DNA of 42,249 bases from an uncultured Prevotellaceae bacterium (GCA_902776195.1 CACYPF010000018.1:1-42249); one strand, 5' to 3'. Counted from the first letter of the stretch, positions 15,105 through 24,567 are shown. A program made the numbers and translations. Notes: generated from the letters alone by a model not told the origin.

Positions 15105-17059
15105 GGTTTCAGCCGGTCTTGCGTCATCCGCTCCATATATTGCTGGATGATAGCCTTTAACTCTGTCTCAAGTGAAGAGTGAAGAGTGAAGAGTGAAGAA
15201 TTTTCTTCCACCAATGCTTCTACAAGCAGGTTGTGTTGCAGCAGAGAGTCTTGCAGACTGTATAAACCCTTTGATTTAGTACCATCGAACTGGAGCACAT
15301 AACCTTTTTTCACGTATTGATATATGCCATTTAGATAATTCACCGCCCAAGTATCTTCCTTGGGAGTATTGAGCACGTCGATGCCAAAGCCGAAATAAGG
15401 CTTGGAGTAGCCCAACTTTCCAAGAATGGTAGGCAGGATATCAATCTGCTGCGCTATCTTATCCTGTATCTCACCACCCTCCACACTTGGGTCGTAAATA
15501 ATAATCGGTGAGCAGAAACCTCCTAAGTCTGTCTGATATTCTGCATGGTCACTCATATTAGTATGGTCGCTGGTCAGAACAAAAATGGTATTCTTGAACC
15601 AAGGCTGTTTACTCGCCGTCTCAAAGAACCTGCCGATAGCCATATCGGTATAGCGAATACATTTCTGTATCGCCAGATGTTCCTCTGGGAACTGTTGTTT
15701 GTATTTCTCTGGTACAACAAAAGGATGATGACTGGAGGCAGTGAAGACAGCTGTCATAAATGGTTCTTTCATCTGGGTCATCTGTTCAGCATAGTACTGC
15801 AGGAAAGGCTCGTCCCATATTGCCCAGGTACCATCGAAATCATTCGTTCCTTTTGCCGCCTCATACTCTGTACGCCCATAATAGTGCTGGAAGCCCGTTT
15901 TCTGAGCAAAGGCCTGGAATCCCATAGACCCGTTCTCGGCACCATGGAAGAAGGCTGTCTCATAACCCTCAGCAGCCAATATTCCTGCAAGTCCTGTATA
16001 GTCGTTCATCGAAGAAGGAGTGAGGATAAACGGTTCGACGAACATGGGGATACTTGACAACACGCTGGGCATACCGTCGATACTCTTACGACCATTACAG
16101 AAAGAATAACGGAATGTTATGCTCTTACTGATAAGGGCATCGACATAAGGGGTATAGCCTTTGTACTGGCTATTCTCCAAAGTTTTGTTTAAGGCTCCGA
16201 TATACTCTCTGCCAAAGCTCTCAACGATCAGGATGACTACGTTCTTTTTTTCTATAGGGACTATAGTATCTATAGGGGCTATAGTGTGGATAGGAGAATA
16301 AATTCGTGTCATTTCCTCCTCACTATCGAAATAACGAGGAACAACGAAGACACTCTTGCCGATGGTACGGATGAGTGAGAAGGGAGTATTTAATACCAAT
16401 GCTGCATCAACAGGACGTGAAGCATATTGATTGGCATTTGAGATAGTGATAGGTCGCACGGCAGTTGTAAACCCTCCACGCATACCTGCGACACAGAAAG
16501 GAGCGATGAGTAGCAGAGAAAGAAAACAGACTGCCGCATAACGCCATTTCTTTTGTATCTGCCAGACATTAATCCGAGGCTTGGCATACCCCAGCCACAA
16601 GGCAGTCATTACCACCAGAAAGAGTAATACCAAATACCAATGGTTTATGAACTCAACACCAATGACACTTCCCAAATTACCCTCGTTGGAGAACTCCTGG
16701 AATACAGTCGTTGTCGTGCGACGCATGGTATATTGGAAATAAACGGCATCTGCCAAGTTGATAGCAAAAGCGAGCCCATTGACTACGATGAAGAGCCACT
16801 TACAGAATTGGTGATAAGTCTTGTTTTCCTTCTTGTAAAAAGGAAACAGCATCAACACCACATAAAGCACATTGGTATAGAGAATGGCAGACGTATCGAA
16901 AAGTAATCCCCCACGGAAGATATCCCACGAATAGGATAAATAGCCGGTATTCTCACAATAATACACCAACCTTGCAATCTGATAAACCAGATAGACTAAC
17001 AGTAAGTTCCAAAGGACTGCCAATAAGGGAGAGTATGTCTTTGTCAACCAGTGTCTCAT
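15101..17059 (-). CDS. LTA synthase-like membrane sulfatase-fold transferase, copy A
   Basis: A 652-residue protein with five N-terminal membrane helices (to about residue 195) and a periplasmic alkaline-phosphatase-fold domain: NVVILIVESFGREY (metal-binding E), CNGRKSIDGMPS (nucleophile S/T region), HGAENGSMGF, SSHHPFVVP and LTSDHTNMSDH (metal D/H). In Gram-negatives such proteins commonly transfer phospho-groups from phospholipids to envelope glycans. Two in-frame tandem repeats are embedded: an 18-bp array (16251-16286) in the linker before the catalytic domain and a heptamer array (15174-15201) near the C-terminus. It is last in the miaB operon and overlaps copy B by ATGA. Confidence 0.8.
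   Translation of the reverse strand: MRHWLTKTYSPLLAVLWNLLLVYLVYQIARLVYYCENTGYLSYSWDIFRGGLLFDTSAILYTNVLYVVLMLFPFYKKENKTYHQFCKWLFIVVNGLAFAINLADAVYFQYTMRRTTTTVFQEFSNEGNLGSVIGVEFINHWYLVLLFLVVMTALWLGYAKPRINVWQIQKKWRYAAVCFLSLLLIAPFCVAGMRGGFTTAVRPITISNANQYASRPVDAALVLNTPFSLIRTIGKSVFVVPRYFDSEEEMTRIYSPIHTIAPIDTIVPIEKKNVVILIVESFGREYIGALNKTLENSQYKGYTPYVDALISKSITFRYSFCNGRKSIDGMPSVLSSIPMFVEPFILTPSSMNDYTGLAGILAAEGYETAFFHGAENGSMGFQAFAQKTGFQHYYGRTEYEAAKGTNDFDGTWAIWDEPFLQYYAEQMTQMKEPFMTAVFTASSHHPFVVPEKYKQQFPEEHLAIQKCIRYTDMAIGRFFETASKQPWFKNTIFVLTSDHTNMSDHAEYQTDLGGFCSPIIIYDPSVEGGEIQDKIAQQIDILPTILGKLGYSKPYFGFGIDVLNTPKEDTWAVNYLNGIYQYVKKGYVLQFDGTKSKGLYSLQDSLLQHNLLVEALVEENSSLFTLHSSLETELKAIIQQYMERMTQDRLKP
15174..15201. 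repeat. In-frame heptamer array near the end of sulfatase copy A
   Basis: GAAGAGT repeats three times and a fourth unit reads GAAGAAT. It is translated on the minus strand within the SSLFTLHSSL peptide. Confidence 0.8.
16251..16286. repeat. 18-bp tandem repeat in sulfatase copy A
   Basis: Two units, TCTATAGGGACTATAGTA and TCTATAGGGGCTATAGTG, plus a decayed third. Each holds a near-palindrome CTATAG...CTATAG. It is translated as a PIxTIx hexapeptide repeat in the linker between the membrane helices and the catalytic domain. Confidence 0.75.
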
Positions 17060-18873
17060 CTTCCTTTCAAGTCTTTCGTAGCCATTTGTAATATTGCTTG
17101 CGCTTGTCGAATGAGTCGCTGATAGCCAGGACCTTCTCCTCTCACTACTCTATCACTGATAAAGTCATAGTTCACAAAACTGGTACTGTCCATCATCGTA
17201 AACCCATCATCATAGGTATGAATGGCGGCAGGATGCGTATAGGTCTTACTGAGCACATCACGACTAAAGGTATAGGCATCGTGATTAAGTCCCAACTGTC
17301 CTAACAAGGTAGCAGGCAGGTCTGTCTGATTACATATCTTCTCAATTCGGCAAGGAGCCTTAACAGCACCACCTACCCATATCATCGGAATATGGTTGAG
17401 AAGAGGATTCGACTCGTCTAACCCATCATAAACAATACCATGATCTGGGAGCATTACCACCAATGTGTTCTCCCAAAGTGGTGTTTTCCTTAGTTGCTCG
17501 ATGAACTTTCCTACGCATTGGTCAAGGTAATAGAATGCATTAAGCACCTCATCATCGAAATGATGAATAGGCACATCCCAGGGCACATGACTGCTCAACG
17601 TGGAGTAACCGATAAGGAAGGGCTGTCGCATGGTAGTCGTCAACTTGTTGAGTGTCTCGAAAGTGATATCGTCACGAACACCCCATTTGGCAGAGGTTTG
17701 CTCCTCTCGCGTATAGTCTTCCTTCCATGTCAAATTAGCGAAACCACCAGAAACGAGATAACCGCGCATATTGGTGAAGTTGATATCCCCACCATATAAA
17801 TAATGTGTCGAATAACCTCGTTCTTGCTGTAGTGTACGTGCGATATTAGGAAGTGTACGAGACTTGGATGGAATCTTCATCACTGACATGGTGGGGAAAG
17901 AAGGATAACCACTCCATGTGCATACCGTCCCACGATCTGTACGCCAACTATTAGCATAGCAATTCGTAAAATAAACACCCTCTTTGGCAAGACGATTGAG
18001 ATTGGGGGTAATATCTGACCGCCCACTAATCTCTGTAAACTGTCCACCGCAACTTTCTAGAAGTATGACGATAATATTAGGATGTTGAGTAGTCAATAAC
18101 GTATCTGAGTCAATGCTCTTGGTGTTATAAAGCTCATTGAAAATCTTCTCACACTCCTGATCATCCATAAAATGATAGACCACATTGTTGCTTGCCGTCT
18201 TCTCTAAAGAGGCAAAGAAAGAAAAGAAAGGATTGACAGCCGAATGATTCAAAAACTGGTTCTGCGAATAATAGACCTGTCCGATATTCGTCGTCGACTC
18301 ATCTAACCCACCCCGTATACCGATAACGATAAAGGGTATGAGCAGAATGGCAAACAGGGTGGCTATTAGTTTTGATCTGTTTGATGCTAACTTACATTGC
18401 AAGCAAAGAGGAGTCAGTTTGTCGTAGACCCAATAAATAACAACACCACAAAGTATCCAGCAAATCAGTCGGAGAATCAGATACCAGACACTGACACTTG
18501 CCATTGCCTCAGTGGGTGTCTCCAAATACGACAAGCAAGAGGCGTCCAGTTTGAACTGCCAAAACTCATAAAGACTGGTGTCCGCAACAAAGGCAAGTGG
18601 TAGGAGAATGGCTATCGTGACATACCAAATTCTAAATACCCATTTGGGGATTCGTATCCATAAAGAGAGGATGACTAGAATGAATGGAATGGAAAAAAGG
18701 TAGAGAGAAGTACTGAGGTCCAACGACGCACCATGTCTAACGACCTGTAGGATATCGATAAAAGAAAAGTCATGGTTGCTCTGATTGTAGAGCATAAAGA
18801 ATATTTTAGCAACAACAAAGAAGAAGAGCGTTGCCACATAGAAATTCAACAAGTATAGTACTCTTTGTCTCAT
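17056..18873 (-). CDS. LTA synthase-like membrane sulfatase-fold transferase, copy B
   Basis: A 605-residue protein with the same plan as its neighbour: five N-terminal helices, then PNIIVILLESCGGQF, NSWRTDRGTVCTWSG (nucleophile threonine region), HYLYGGDINFTNMRG, GYSTLSSHVPWDVP and VVMLPDHGI. The two copies are clearly paralogous but diverged, which suggests different substrates or acceptor sites. It overlaps both neighbours by ATGA, so stoichiometric expression with the exporter is likely. Envelope decoration is inferred. Confidence 0.8.
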   Translation of the reverse strand: MRQRVLYLLNFYVATLFFFVVAKIFFMLYNQSNHDFSFIDILQVVRHGASLDLSTSLYLFSIPFILVILSLWIRIPKWVFRIWYVTIAILLPLAFVADTSLYEFWQFKLDASCLSYLETPTEAMASVSVWYLILRLICWILCGVVIYWVYDKLTPLCLQCKLASNRSKLIATLFAILLIPFIVIGIRGGLDESTTNIGQVYYSQNQFLNHSAVNPFFSFFASLEKTASNNVVYHFMDDQECEKIFNELYNTKSIDSDTLLTTQHPNIIVILLESCGGQFTEISGRSDITPNLNRLAKEGVYFTNCYANSWRTDRGTVCTWSGYPSFPTMSVMKIPSKSRTLPNIARTLQQERGYSTHYLYGGDINFTNMRGYLVSGGFANLTWKEDYTREEQTSAKWGVRDDITFETLNKLTTTMRQPFLIGYSTLSSHVPWDVPIHHFDDEVLNAFYYLDQCVGKFIEQLRKTPLWENTLVVMLPDHGIVYDGLDESNPLLNHIPMIWVGGAVKAPCRIEKICNQTDLPATLLGQLGLNHDAYTFSRDVLSKTYTHPAAIHTYDDGFTMMDSTSFVNYDFISDRVVRGEGPGYQRLIRQAQAILQMATKDLKGR

Positions 18874-20699
18874 AGACTCTGCATATCGTTCAATTTCTTA
18901 TAATATCCATCGATATTCAACAACTCATCATGTGTACCGCGCTCTACAATCTGTCCATCATGAAGTACGCATATCTCATCAGCATTCTTGATGGTAGAGA
19001 GACGGTGTGCAATGGCGACGGTTGTACGTGTTTTCATTAGTCGCTCCAACGCATCCTGTACGAGTCGCTCACTCTCTGTATCCAAGGCAGAAGTAGCCTC
19101 ATCGAGGATGAGGATAGGAGGATTCTTCAGAATAGCACGAGCAATAGACACACGTTGGCGCTGCCCACCACTCAGACGACCGCCACGGTCTCCGATATTG
19201 GTGTCAAACTGGTGCTCACTCTGCATGATAAAGTCGTACGCATTAGCAATCTTTGCAGCCTCTGCAATCTGCTCGTCCGTCGCACTGTCCACCCCAAAGG
19301 AGATGTTATTCTTGAAAGAGTCATTAAACAAGATCGCTTCCTGATTGACGTTTCCTATCAATTGACGTAAGTCTTGAATACCTAAATCCTTCACGTTGAC
19401 CCCATCAATTAAGACCTCTCCCTCCTGCACGTCATAATAACGAGGAATTAAGTCAACCATCGTAGACTTACCACTACCGCTCTGTCCAACGATAGCGATT
19501 GTTTTTCCTTTAGGAATCACAAGATTAATATGACGCAAAATCCATGTCTCACCATAACGGAAAGACACGTCACGGAACTCTATCTGATGCTCGAATGAGG
19601 CGAGATGTTTCGGCTGTGCAGGCTCTTTGATGGTGTTCTCTGCCATCAGTATCTTGTCGATACGCTCCATGGAGGCAAGACCCTTCGGAATATTATATCC
19701 TACCTTCGACACCTCTTTCAATGGATTGATAATAGAATAGAGAATCACCATATAATAAATAAAGGTGGGACCAGAAAGACTGTGGTTGTTTAATACCAGT
19801 ACGCCACCAAACCACAGAACGATGACAATCATACAAGTGCCTAAGAACTCTGACAAAGGGTGTCCGATATTCTGTCGGATGTTCACTCTCATAATATCAT
19901 TACGATAGGTGGAATTGATGGTATTGAACTTATCACGCATCTTATCCTCCGCACAGAATGCCTTGATGATACGGAGTCCGCTCAATGTCTCATCCACCAC
20001 ACTCATGGTATCACTCCAAAGCGACTGCGCTTTGATACTCTGTGCCTTCAGCTTACGACCAATCCATCCCATGAACCAGCCAATGGCAGGAATAATGACT
20101 ACTGAAAAGAGGGTGAGTTGCCACGAAATTATTATCAAGGTAGTGAAATAGGAGATAATCAGAATGGGGTTCTTGAACATCAGGTCGAGGGATGACATGA
20201 TACTCGTCTCCACCTCCTGTACATCACCTGTCATACGAGCGATGATATCCCCTTTCCGCTCTTCCGTAAAGAAACCTAAGGGTAAACTGACTATTTTGTT
20301 ATACAGCTGATTGCGCATATCTCGTACCACACCTGTACGGATGGGGACCACACTCGACGCAGCAAGGAAATAAGCAAAGGTCTTCAGAAGGGTCGCAACT
20401 ATTAAGAAAATACCAATAAACAACAAGGTCGTCGTTGACCCTACATCTGTGATAAAGTAATTGATGTAATAATAAATATTATTGATCAGCACATCCTTAA
20501 AACTACCGTCACTCCACTCCATCAAGGAAGTGACCACCACCTGGTCACCTGTCTTGAACAGGATCTGCAAAATAGGTATCAGAGCTGCAAAAGAGAAGAT
20601 ATTCAGTAATGCCGACAACAGGTTGAAGATAATCGACAATGCCACATATTTCTTATAAGGCATCACAAAACGCCTTAGAACTTGCATAAACTCTCTCAT
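18870..20699 (-). CDS. MsbA-like ABC exporter (fused permease and ATPase)
   Basis: A 609-residue half-transporter with six membrane helices (residues 15-330) and one ATPase domain: Walker A GQSGSGKST near 405-413, signature LSGGQRQR near 514, Walker B ILILDEATSALD and the AHRLST switch. Its size and layout match MsbA lipid A-core flippases. Location next to a lipid A acyltransferase and envelope sulfatases supports a lipid A or lipid-linked glycan cargo, but multidrug export cannot be excluded. It overlaps miaB by ATGA. Confidence 0.8.
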   Translation of the reverse strand: MREFMQVLRRFVMPYKKYVALSIIFNLLSALLNIFSFAALIPILQILFKTGDQVVVTSLMEWSDGSFKDVLINNIYYYINYFITDVGSTTTLLFIGIFLIVATLLKTFAYFLAASSVVPIRTGVVRDMRNQLYNKIVSLPLGFFTEERKGDIIARMTGDVQEVETSIMSSLDLMFKNPILIISYFTTLIIISWQLTLFSVVIIPAIGWFMGWIGRKLKAQSIKAQSLWSDTMSVVDETLSGLRIIKAFCAEDKMRDKFNTINSTYRNDIMRVNIRQNIGHPLSEFLGTCMIVIVLWFGGVLVLNNHSLSGPTFIYYMVILYSIINPLKEVSKVGYNIPKGLASMERIDKILMAENTIKEPAQPKHLASFEHQIEFRDVSFRYGETWILRHINLVIPKGKTIAIVGQSGSGKSTMVDLIPRYYDVQEGEVLIDGVNVKDLGIQDLRQLIGNVNQEAILFNDSFKNNISFGVDSATDEQIAEAAKIANAYDFIMQSEHQFDTNIGDRGGRLSGGQRQRVSIARAILKNPPILILDEATSALDTESERLVQDALERLMKTRTTVAIAHRLSTIKNADEICVLHDGQIVERGTHDELLNIDGYYKKLNDMQSL

Positions 20700-22018
20700 A
20701 CCTCTTCGCCAAATAAAGTTGCACTAGTACTATTCGTTATCCTCACACGTACCGTCTCACCAATATGATGACTGCCTTTGTCGAAGACAACCATCTTATT
20801 CTGTTCAGTACGACCGCAGAGTTGACTGCGACTACGCTTGGAGAAGCCTTCCACCAACACCTCGAACTCCTTGCCCTCATCCTTTTTATTTTGCTGGGCA
20901 GAGATTTCTGTCTGTAAGGCTATTAACTCGTTTAAACGACGTATCTTCTCCTCTTCCGGTACATCATCCGGTAAATGCTTAGAGGCATAAGTCCCTGGAC
21001 GCTCGGAATATTTGAACATAAAGGCAGAGTCATACCCCACCTCACGCATCAAATCCAAACTGAGCTGATGATCTTCCTCTGTCTCCGAATGATATCCCAC
21101 GAAGATATCCGTAGAAAGTCCACAATCAGGAATGATGCGACGGATAGCTGCTACACGGTCCAGATACCACTCTCGAGTATATTTCCGATTCATCAATTTC
21201 AAGATTCTGTCGGATCCACTCTGTACAGGAAGATGGATATGCTTACATACATTGGGCATCTCTGCGATCACCTGCAATGTCTCATCGCTCATATCCTTGG
21301 GATGAGAGGTAGTGAAACGTACTCGCATCTCAGGGACTTCCTCAGCGACTCTGCGCAACAGCTGTGGGAAGTCAACTATGAACTCTGAACTCTGAACTCT
21401 GAACTGATAACTATTCACGTTCTGTCCCAAGAGTGTCACTTCCTTAAATCCCCTGTCCCGTAAATCACGGACTTCACGAAGAATGCTTTCGACATCCCTG
21501 GAGCGCTCACGACCTCGGGTATAGGGTACAATACAATAATGGCAGAAATTGTTACAGCCACGCATGATGCTCACATAGCCCCCAATCTTATGCCCCAAGC
21601 CAATACGCTGAGGGACGACATCTTTATATGTCTCAGAAGTCGACAGTTCTATATTCATCGCCTTGTGACCTGTCTCTGCCTGTGCTATTAAGTCGGGCAG
21701 AGTAAGATAGGCATCAGGACCTGCCACCAGGTCACAATGGTGATTCTCAAGTAGGTCTTCCTTTACCCGCTCTGCCATACAACCCAAGACACCGATAATG
21801 AGAGGATGCTTGCGACGAAGGGCATTCAAAGCCTCTAAGCGGTGATAAATCTTCTGCTCTGCATTGTCGCGTACCGAACAGGTATTCAAAAAGACAGCAT
21901 CAGCCTCATCTATATTTTCTGTTGTCTCATAATCTGCCATCTGCATCACGCTTGCCACCACTTCTGAGTCAGCGACATTCATCTGACAGCCATAAGTCTC
22001 TATATAGAGTTTCTTCAT
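20696..22018 (-). CDS. miaB: tRNA-2-methylthio-N6-dimethylallyladenosine synthase MiaB
   Basis: A 440-residue radical-SAM methylthiotransferase that modifies A37 of tRNAs reading UNN codons. It shows the N-terminal cluster cysteines C11, C47 and C80, the radical-SAM motif CNNFCHYC (C155, C159, C162), VTLLGQNVNSY, HLPVQSGSDRIL and a C-terminal TRAM domain. Between NVNSY and FPQLLRRV the loop FRVQSSEFIVD is encoded by a GAACTCT heptamer array (21380-21405). The loop is variable in the family, so function is probably kept. It is first in an ATGA-coupled four-gene operon with envelope genes. Confidence 0.93.
   Translation of the reverse strand: MKKLYIETYGCQMNVADSEVVASVMQMADYETTENIDEADAVFLNTCSVRDNAEQKIYHRLEALNALRRKHPLIIGVLGCMAERVKEDLLENHHCDLVAGPDAYLTLPDLIAQAETGHKAMNIELSTSETYKDVVPQRIGLGHKIGGYVSIMRGCNNFCHYCIVPYTRGRERSRDVESILREVRDLRDRGFKEVTLLGQNVNSYQFRVQSSEFIVDFPQLLRRVAEEVPEMRVRFTTSHPKDMSDETLQVIAEMPNVCKHIHLPVQSGSDRILKLMNRKYTREWYLDRVAAIRRIIPDCGLSTDIFVGYHSETEEDHQLSLDLMREVGYDSAFMFKYSERPGTYASKHLPDDVPEEEKIRRLNELIALQTEISAQQNKKDEGKEFEVLVEGFSKRSRSQLCGRTEQNKMVVFDKGSHHIGETVRVRITNSTSATLFGEEV
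21380..21405. repeat. In-frame heptamer array inside miaB
   Basis: GAACTCT repeats 3.7 times. On the coding strand it reads AGTTCAG units and supplies the peptide FRVQSSEF in a surface loop of the radical-SAM domain. Confidence 0.82.
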
Positions 22019-22034
22019 ATTTTTCTTATTTTGC

Positions 22035-22065
22035 TTGCAAAGTTACTAACTTTTTTGTATTTTTG
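22035..22065 (+). promoter_or_regulatory. Promoter of the beta-flower gene
   Basis: TTG at 22035-22037, a 20-bp spacer and TATTTTTG at 22058-22065. The downstream ATG is at 22094. Confidence 0.75.
22038..22045 (-). promoter_or_regulatory. -7 element for the miaB operon
   Basis: TAACTTTG on the minus strand, 19 bp before the miaB ATG. It directly abuts the -33 TTG (22035-22037) of the opposite promoter, so the two promoters interlock. No clear -33 of its own. Confidence 0.65.
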
Positions 22066-22093
22066 CGCTGATATTTATGCTAAACTTCAAGAA

Positions 22094-22507
22094 ATGATGA
22101 AATTACTACGTATTTTATTCGTCGCCATGGTAGTGATGATGACTACCGGAGCATCAGCACAGACAGTCTATAACAGCAACGGAAGCAGTTGCGGAAAGAT
22201 TGAGAATAACGGTACTGTCCGCAACAGCAGTGGTAGCACTATCGGACGTATCGACAGTGACGGCACCGTTCGTAATGGTAATGGCAGCAGTATCGGAAAG
22301 ATAGACCGGGACGGTACCATTCGCAATAGTAATGGCAGCAGTATCGGAAAAGTTGAGAGTAATGGTACCGTACGCAATGGCAATGGCAGTAGCATTGGCA
22401 AGATTGAGAGCGATGGCACTGTCCGCAACGGTAACGGTAGCAGTATCGGAAAGGTTTCCGGAGTACCCAAGGAGTGGGCTGCAGCCTATTTCTTCTTTTT
22501 CTTTTAA
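22094..22507 (+). CDS. Secreted 5-fold beta-flower-type repeat protein
   Basis: 137 residues from tandem ATGs (22094, 22097). A signal peptide (MMKLLRILFVAMVVMMTTGASAQ) precedes six copies of a 17-residue unit of the form GTVRNGNGSSIGKIESD. The five complete copies are each exactly 51 bp (22211-22465). This matches the small Bacteroidales proteins named for a five-fold beta-flower fold, in which each repeat forms one petal. The protein ends KEWAAAYFFFFF, an unusual poly-phenylalanine C-terminus. Role unknown. The frame is open upstream, but the promoter lies within that part. DUF3737 follows 27 bp later. Confidence 0.8.
   Translation: MMKLLRILFVAMVVMMTTGASAQTVYNSNGSSCGKIENNGTVRNSSGSTIGRIDSDGTVRNGNGSSIGKIDRDGTIRNSNGSSIGKVESNGTVRNGNGSSIGKIESDGTVRNGNGSSIGKVSGVPKEWAAAYFFFFF
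22211..22465 (+). repeat. Five 51-bp coding repeats
   Basis: Units start at 22211, 22262, 22313, 22364 and 22415 and encode 17 residues each. Synonymous positions differ between units, so the repeat is kept at the protein level rather than being a fresh duplication. Confidence 0.85.
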
Positions 22508-22534
22508 AAAGAATTAAACGAAAGATAGTATTTG

Positions 22535-23386
22535 ATGGAATTGATTAAAGACAAGGAGTTTGGTGGAGAACGGCCGTTATTCACCATTCATGACACACGA
22601 TTAGAAAATATCACCATTACAGATGGTGAGAGTGGTATCAAACAATGTCAGAACCTGGAAGCGAGCCATTGCCGTTTCTATGGGAAATATCCTTGGTGGC
22701 ATGTTGACGGCGCATTGATCGAGGATTGTTATTTCGCATTGGATGCACGTTCTGCCATTTGGTATACCAATAACTTAGTGATGCGGCGTTGCCGTATTGA
22801 CGCTCCTAAGTTCTTTCGCGAGATGAAGAACGTAGAACTGGAGGATGTACAGATATGTGATGCTGACGAGACGTTCTGGAAAGTCGACGGACTGAAACTG
22901 AAGAACGTCCAGCTGCATGGTGGAACCTATCCTTTCATGTTCTCTAAGAATATCTATGTCGACGGACTGGAGAGCGACTCCAAGTATGTGTTCCAATATT
23001 GTGAGAACGTAGAGATACACCATGCCAAAATCCTCACCAAGGACTCCTTCTGGGAGTGTGAGAATGTCACGATCTATGACTCTGAACTGGATGGAGAATA
23101 CTTAGCATGGCACTCGAAGAATGTCCGTCTTGTCAATTGCCATCTTGCAGGAGAGCAACTGCTCTGCTATGCTGACAACCTCGTATTGGAGAACTGCACC
23201 TTCGATAAGGCATGTGACCGTATCTTTGAGTATTCTACTGTTGAGGCGGACATCAAAGGACATATTGAGCATATTAAGAATCCTACCAGTGGACATATCG
23301 TGGCAGACTCTATCGGCTCTGTCACTATCGACGAGAATGTCCGCCAACCCAACAACTGTGTGATTGAGGTGAGAGGTAAGAAATAA
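22535..23386 (+). CDS. DUF3737 family protein (right-handed beta-helix)
   Basis: A 283-residue cytoplasmic protein made of short repeated strands of the type ENVEIHHAKI, KNVRLVNCHL, DNLVLENCTF, with aligned N, C and aromatic residues as in pectate-lyase-like helices. The conserved KDKEFGGERPLF start and FYGKYPWWHVDGALIEDCYF block match DUF3737. Its activity is not established. ATG 22535 is preferred to the TTG just before it. It is followed after 5 bp by the aminotransferase gene. Confidence 0.85.
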   Translation: MELIKDKEFGGERPLFTIHDTRLENITITDGESGIKQCQNLEASHCRFYGKYPWWHVDGALIEDCYFALDARSAIWYTNNLVMRRCRIDAPKFFREMKNVELEDVQICDADETFWKVDGLKLKNVQLHGGTYPFMFSKNIYVDGLESDSKYVFQYCENVEIHHAKILTKDSFWECENVTIYDSELDGEYLAWHSKNVRLVNCHLAGEQLLCYADNLVLENCTFDKACDRIFEYSTVEADIKGHIEHIKNPTSGHIVADSIGSVTIDENVRQPNNCVIEVRGKK

Positions 23387-23391
23387 GAGGT

Positions 23392-24567
23392 ATGAAATAT
23401 AACTTCGATGAACTGACTGAGAGACGTGGCACCAGCTGTGTGAAGTGGGATGAGAGTCCTTCTGCGGATGTCATCCCCATGTGGGTAGCTGATATGGACT
23501 TTGCGGTGGCACCCGCCATTCAAGAGGCAATTAGGAAACGGGCTGAGCATGGCATCTTTGGCTATACCTATGTTCAAGAAGACTATTACGCAGCCATTAT
23601 CTCTTGGTTCCTGCGCCGCCATGGATGGAGAATCAAACGGGAGGAGATCCTCTACACTACCAGTGTCATTCCCGCCATGTCATGTGCTATCAAAGCTCTG
23701 ACCATGCCCGGAGAGAAAGTGCTAATTCTCTCTCCTGACTATAATTGTTTCTTCTCTTCCATCCGAAATAACGGTTGTGAAGTGTCGGAGAGTGTGTTGC
23801 GACCAAGCCGCAACACAGAGGAACTGGTTTTTGAGATAGACTGGGAAGACTTTGAGAAGCGATGTGCAGACGAGAAGACCACCGTCTTTCTTCTTTGTAA
23901 TCCCCATAATCCCACAGGACGAGTATGGACAAGAGAAGAACTGCAGCACATGACAGATATATGCCATCATCATCACGTCCGGATTATATCAGATGAGATT
24001 CATTGTGAACTCATCATGCCCGGACAACAGTTCTGTCCGATGGGTACCGTAGATACTGATGCGATTATCCTCAACTCCCCATCTAAGTCATTCAATATCG
24101 CAGGACTGCAGGTGGCAAATATTATCTGCAAGGATGCGGAGACTCGCCGTCGAATAGACCGTGCCATCAATATCAATGAGGTATGCGACTTAAATCCTTT
24201 TGCCCCTGTGGCACTGAATGCCGCCTATAACGAGAGTGAGGACTGGATTGATGCACTCAACGAATACCTTTGGGACAACTACCAGGCACTCCGATTGTTC
24301 TTTGAGAAGGAGCTTCCACACTGTAAAGTCACTTCTCTCGAAGGCACCTATCTTGTCTGGGTAGATGTTACCTGTTATAGTAACAATGTAGAGGAACTCT
24401 GCGAGCACCTGCTGACAGAAGGAAAGGTTTGGGTGAATCCCGGTACGATGTATGGTCCGGAAAGCGGTAAGGGTTATATCCGCATTAACATTGCCTGTCC
24501 ACGTAGTCTGATGATGGAAGGTCTGAAACGAATTAAAGAATATATGAAAGATGAAACAAAGAAGTGA
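23392..24567 (+). CDS. MalY/PatB-type PLP aminotransferase (cystathionine beta-lyase-like)
   Basis: A 391-residue fold-type I PLP enzyme. Diagnostic elements are MWVADMDF (30-37), GIFGYTY (54-60), NPHNPTGRVW (170-179), SDEIHCEL (200-207) and SPSKSFNIAGLQ with the PLP lysine K232. MalY/PatB proteins cleave cystathionine or cysteine conjugates to give pyruvate, ammonia and a thiol. It sits between DUF3737 and an OPT transporter that overlaps its end by 17 bp, suggesting uptake and breakdown of a sulfur-containing or peptide substrate. Confidence 0.88.
   Translation: MKYNFDELTERRGTSCVKWDESPSADVIPMWVADMDFAVAPAIQEAIRKRAEHGIFGYTYVQEDYYAAIISWFLRRHGWRIKREEILYTTSVIPAMSCAIKALTMPGEKVLILSPDYNCFFSSIRNNGCEVSESVLRPSRNTEELVFEIDWEDFEKRCADEKTTVFLLCNPHNPTGRVWTREELQHMTDICHHHHVRIISDEIHCELIMPGQQFCPMGTVDTDAIILNSPSKSFNIAGLQVANIICKDAETRRRIDRAININEVCDLNPFAPVALNAAYNESEDWIDALNEYLWDNYQALRLFFEKELPHCKVTSLEGTYLVWVDVTCYSNNVEELCEHLLTEGKVWVNPGTMYGPESGKGYIRINIACPRSLMMEGLKRIKEYMKDETKK

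Noticed and set aside
15174-15201. CRISPR-like arrays
   Set aside because: All tandem arrays here have 7-22 bp periods with no spacers, and no cas genes are in the window.
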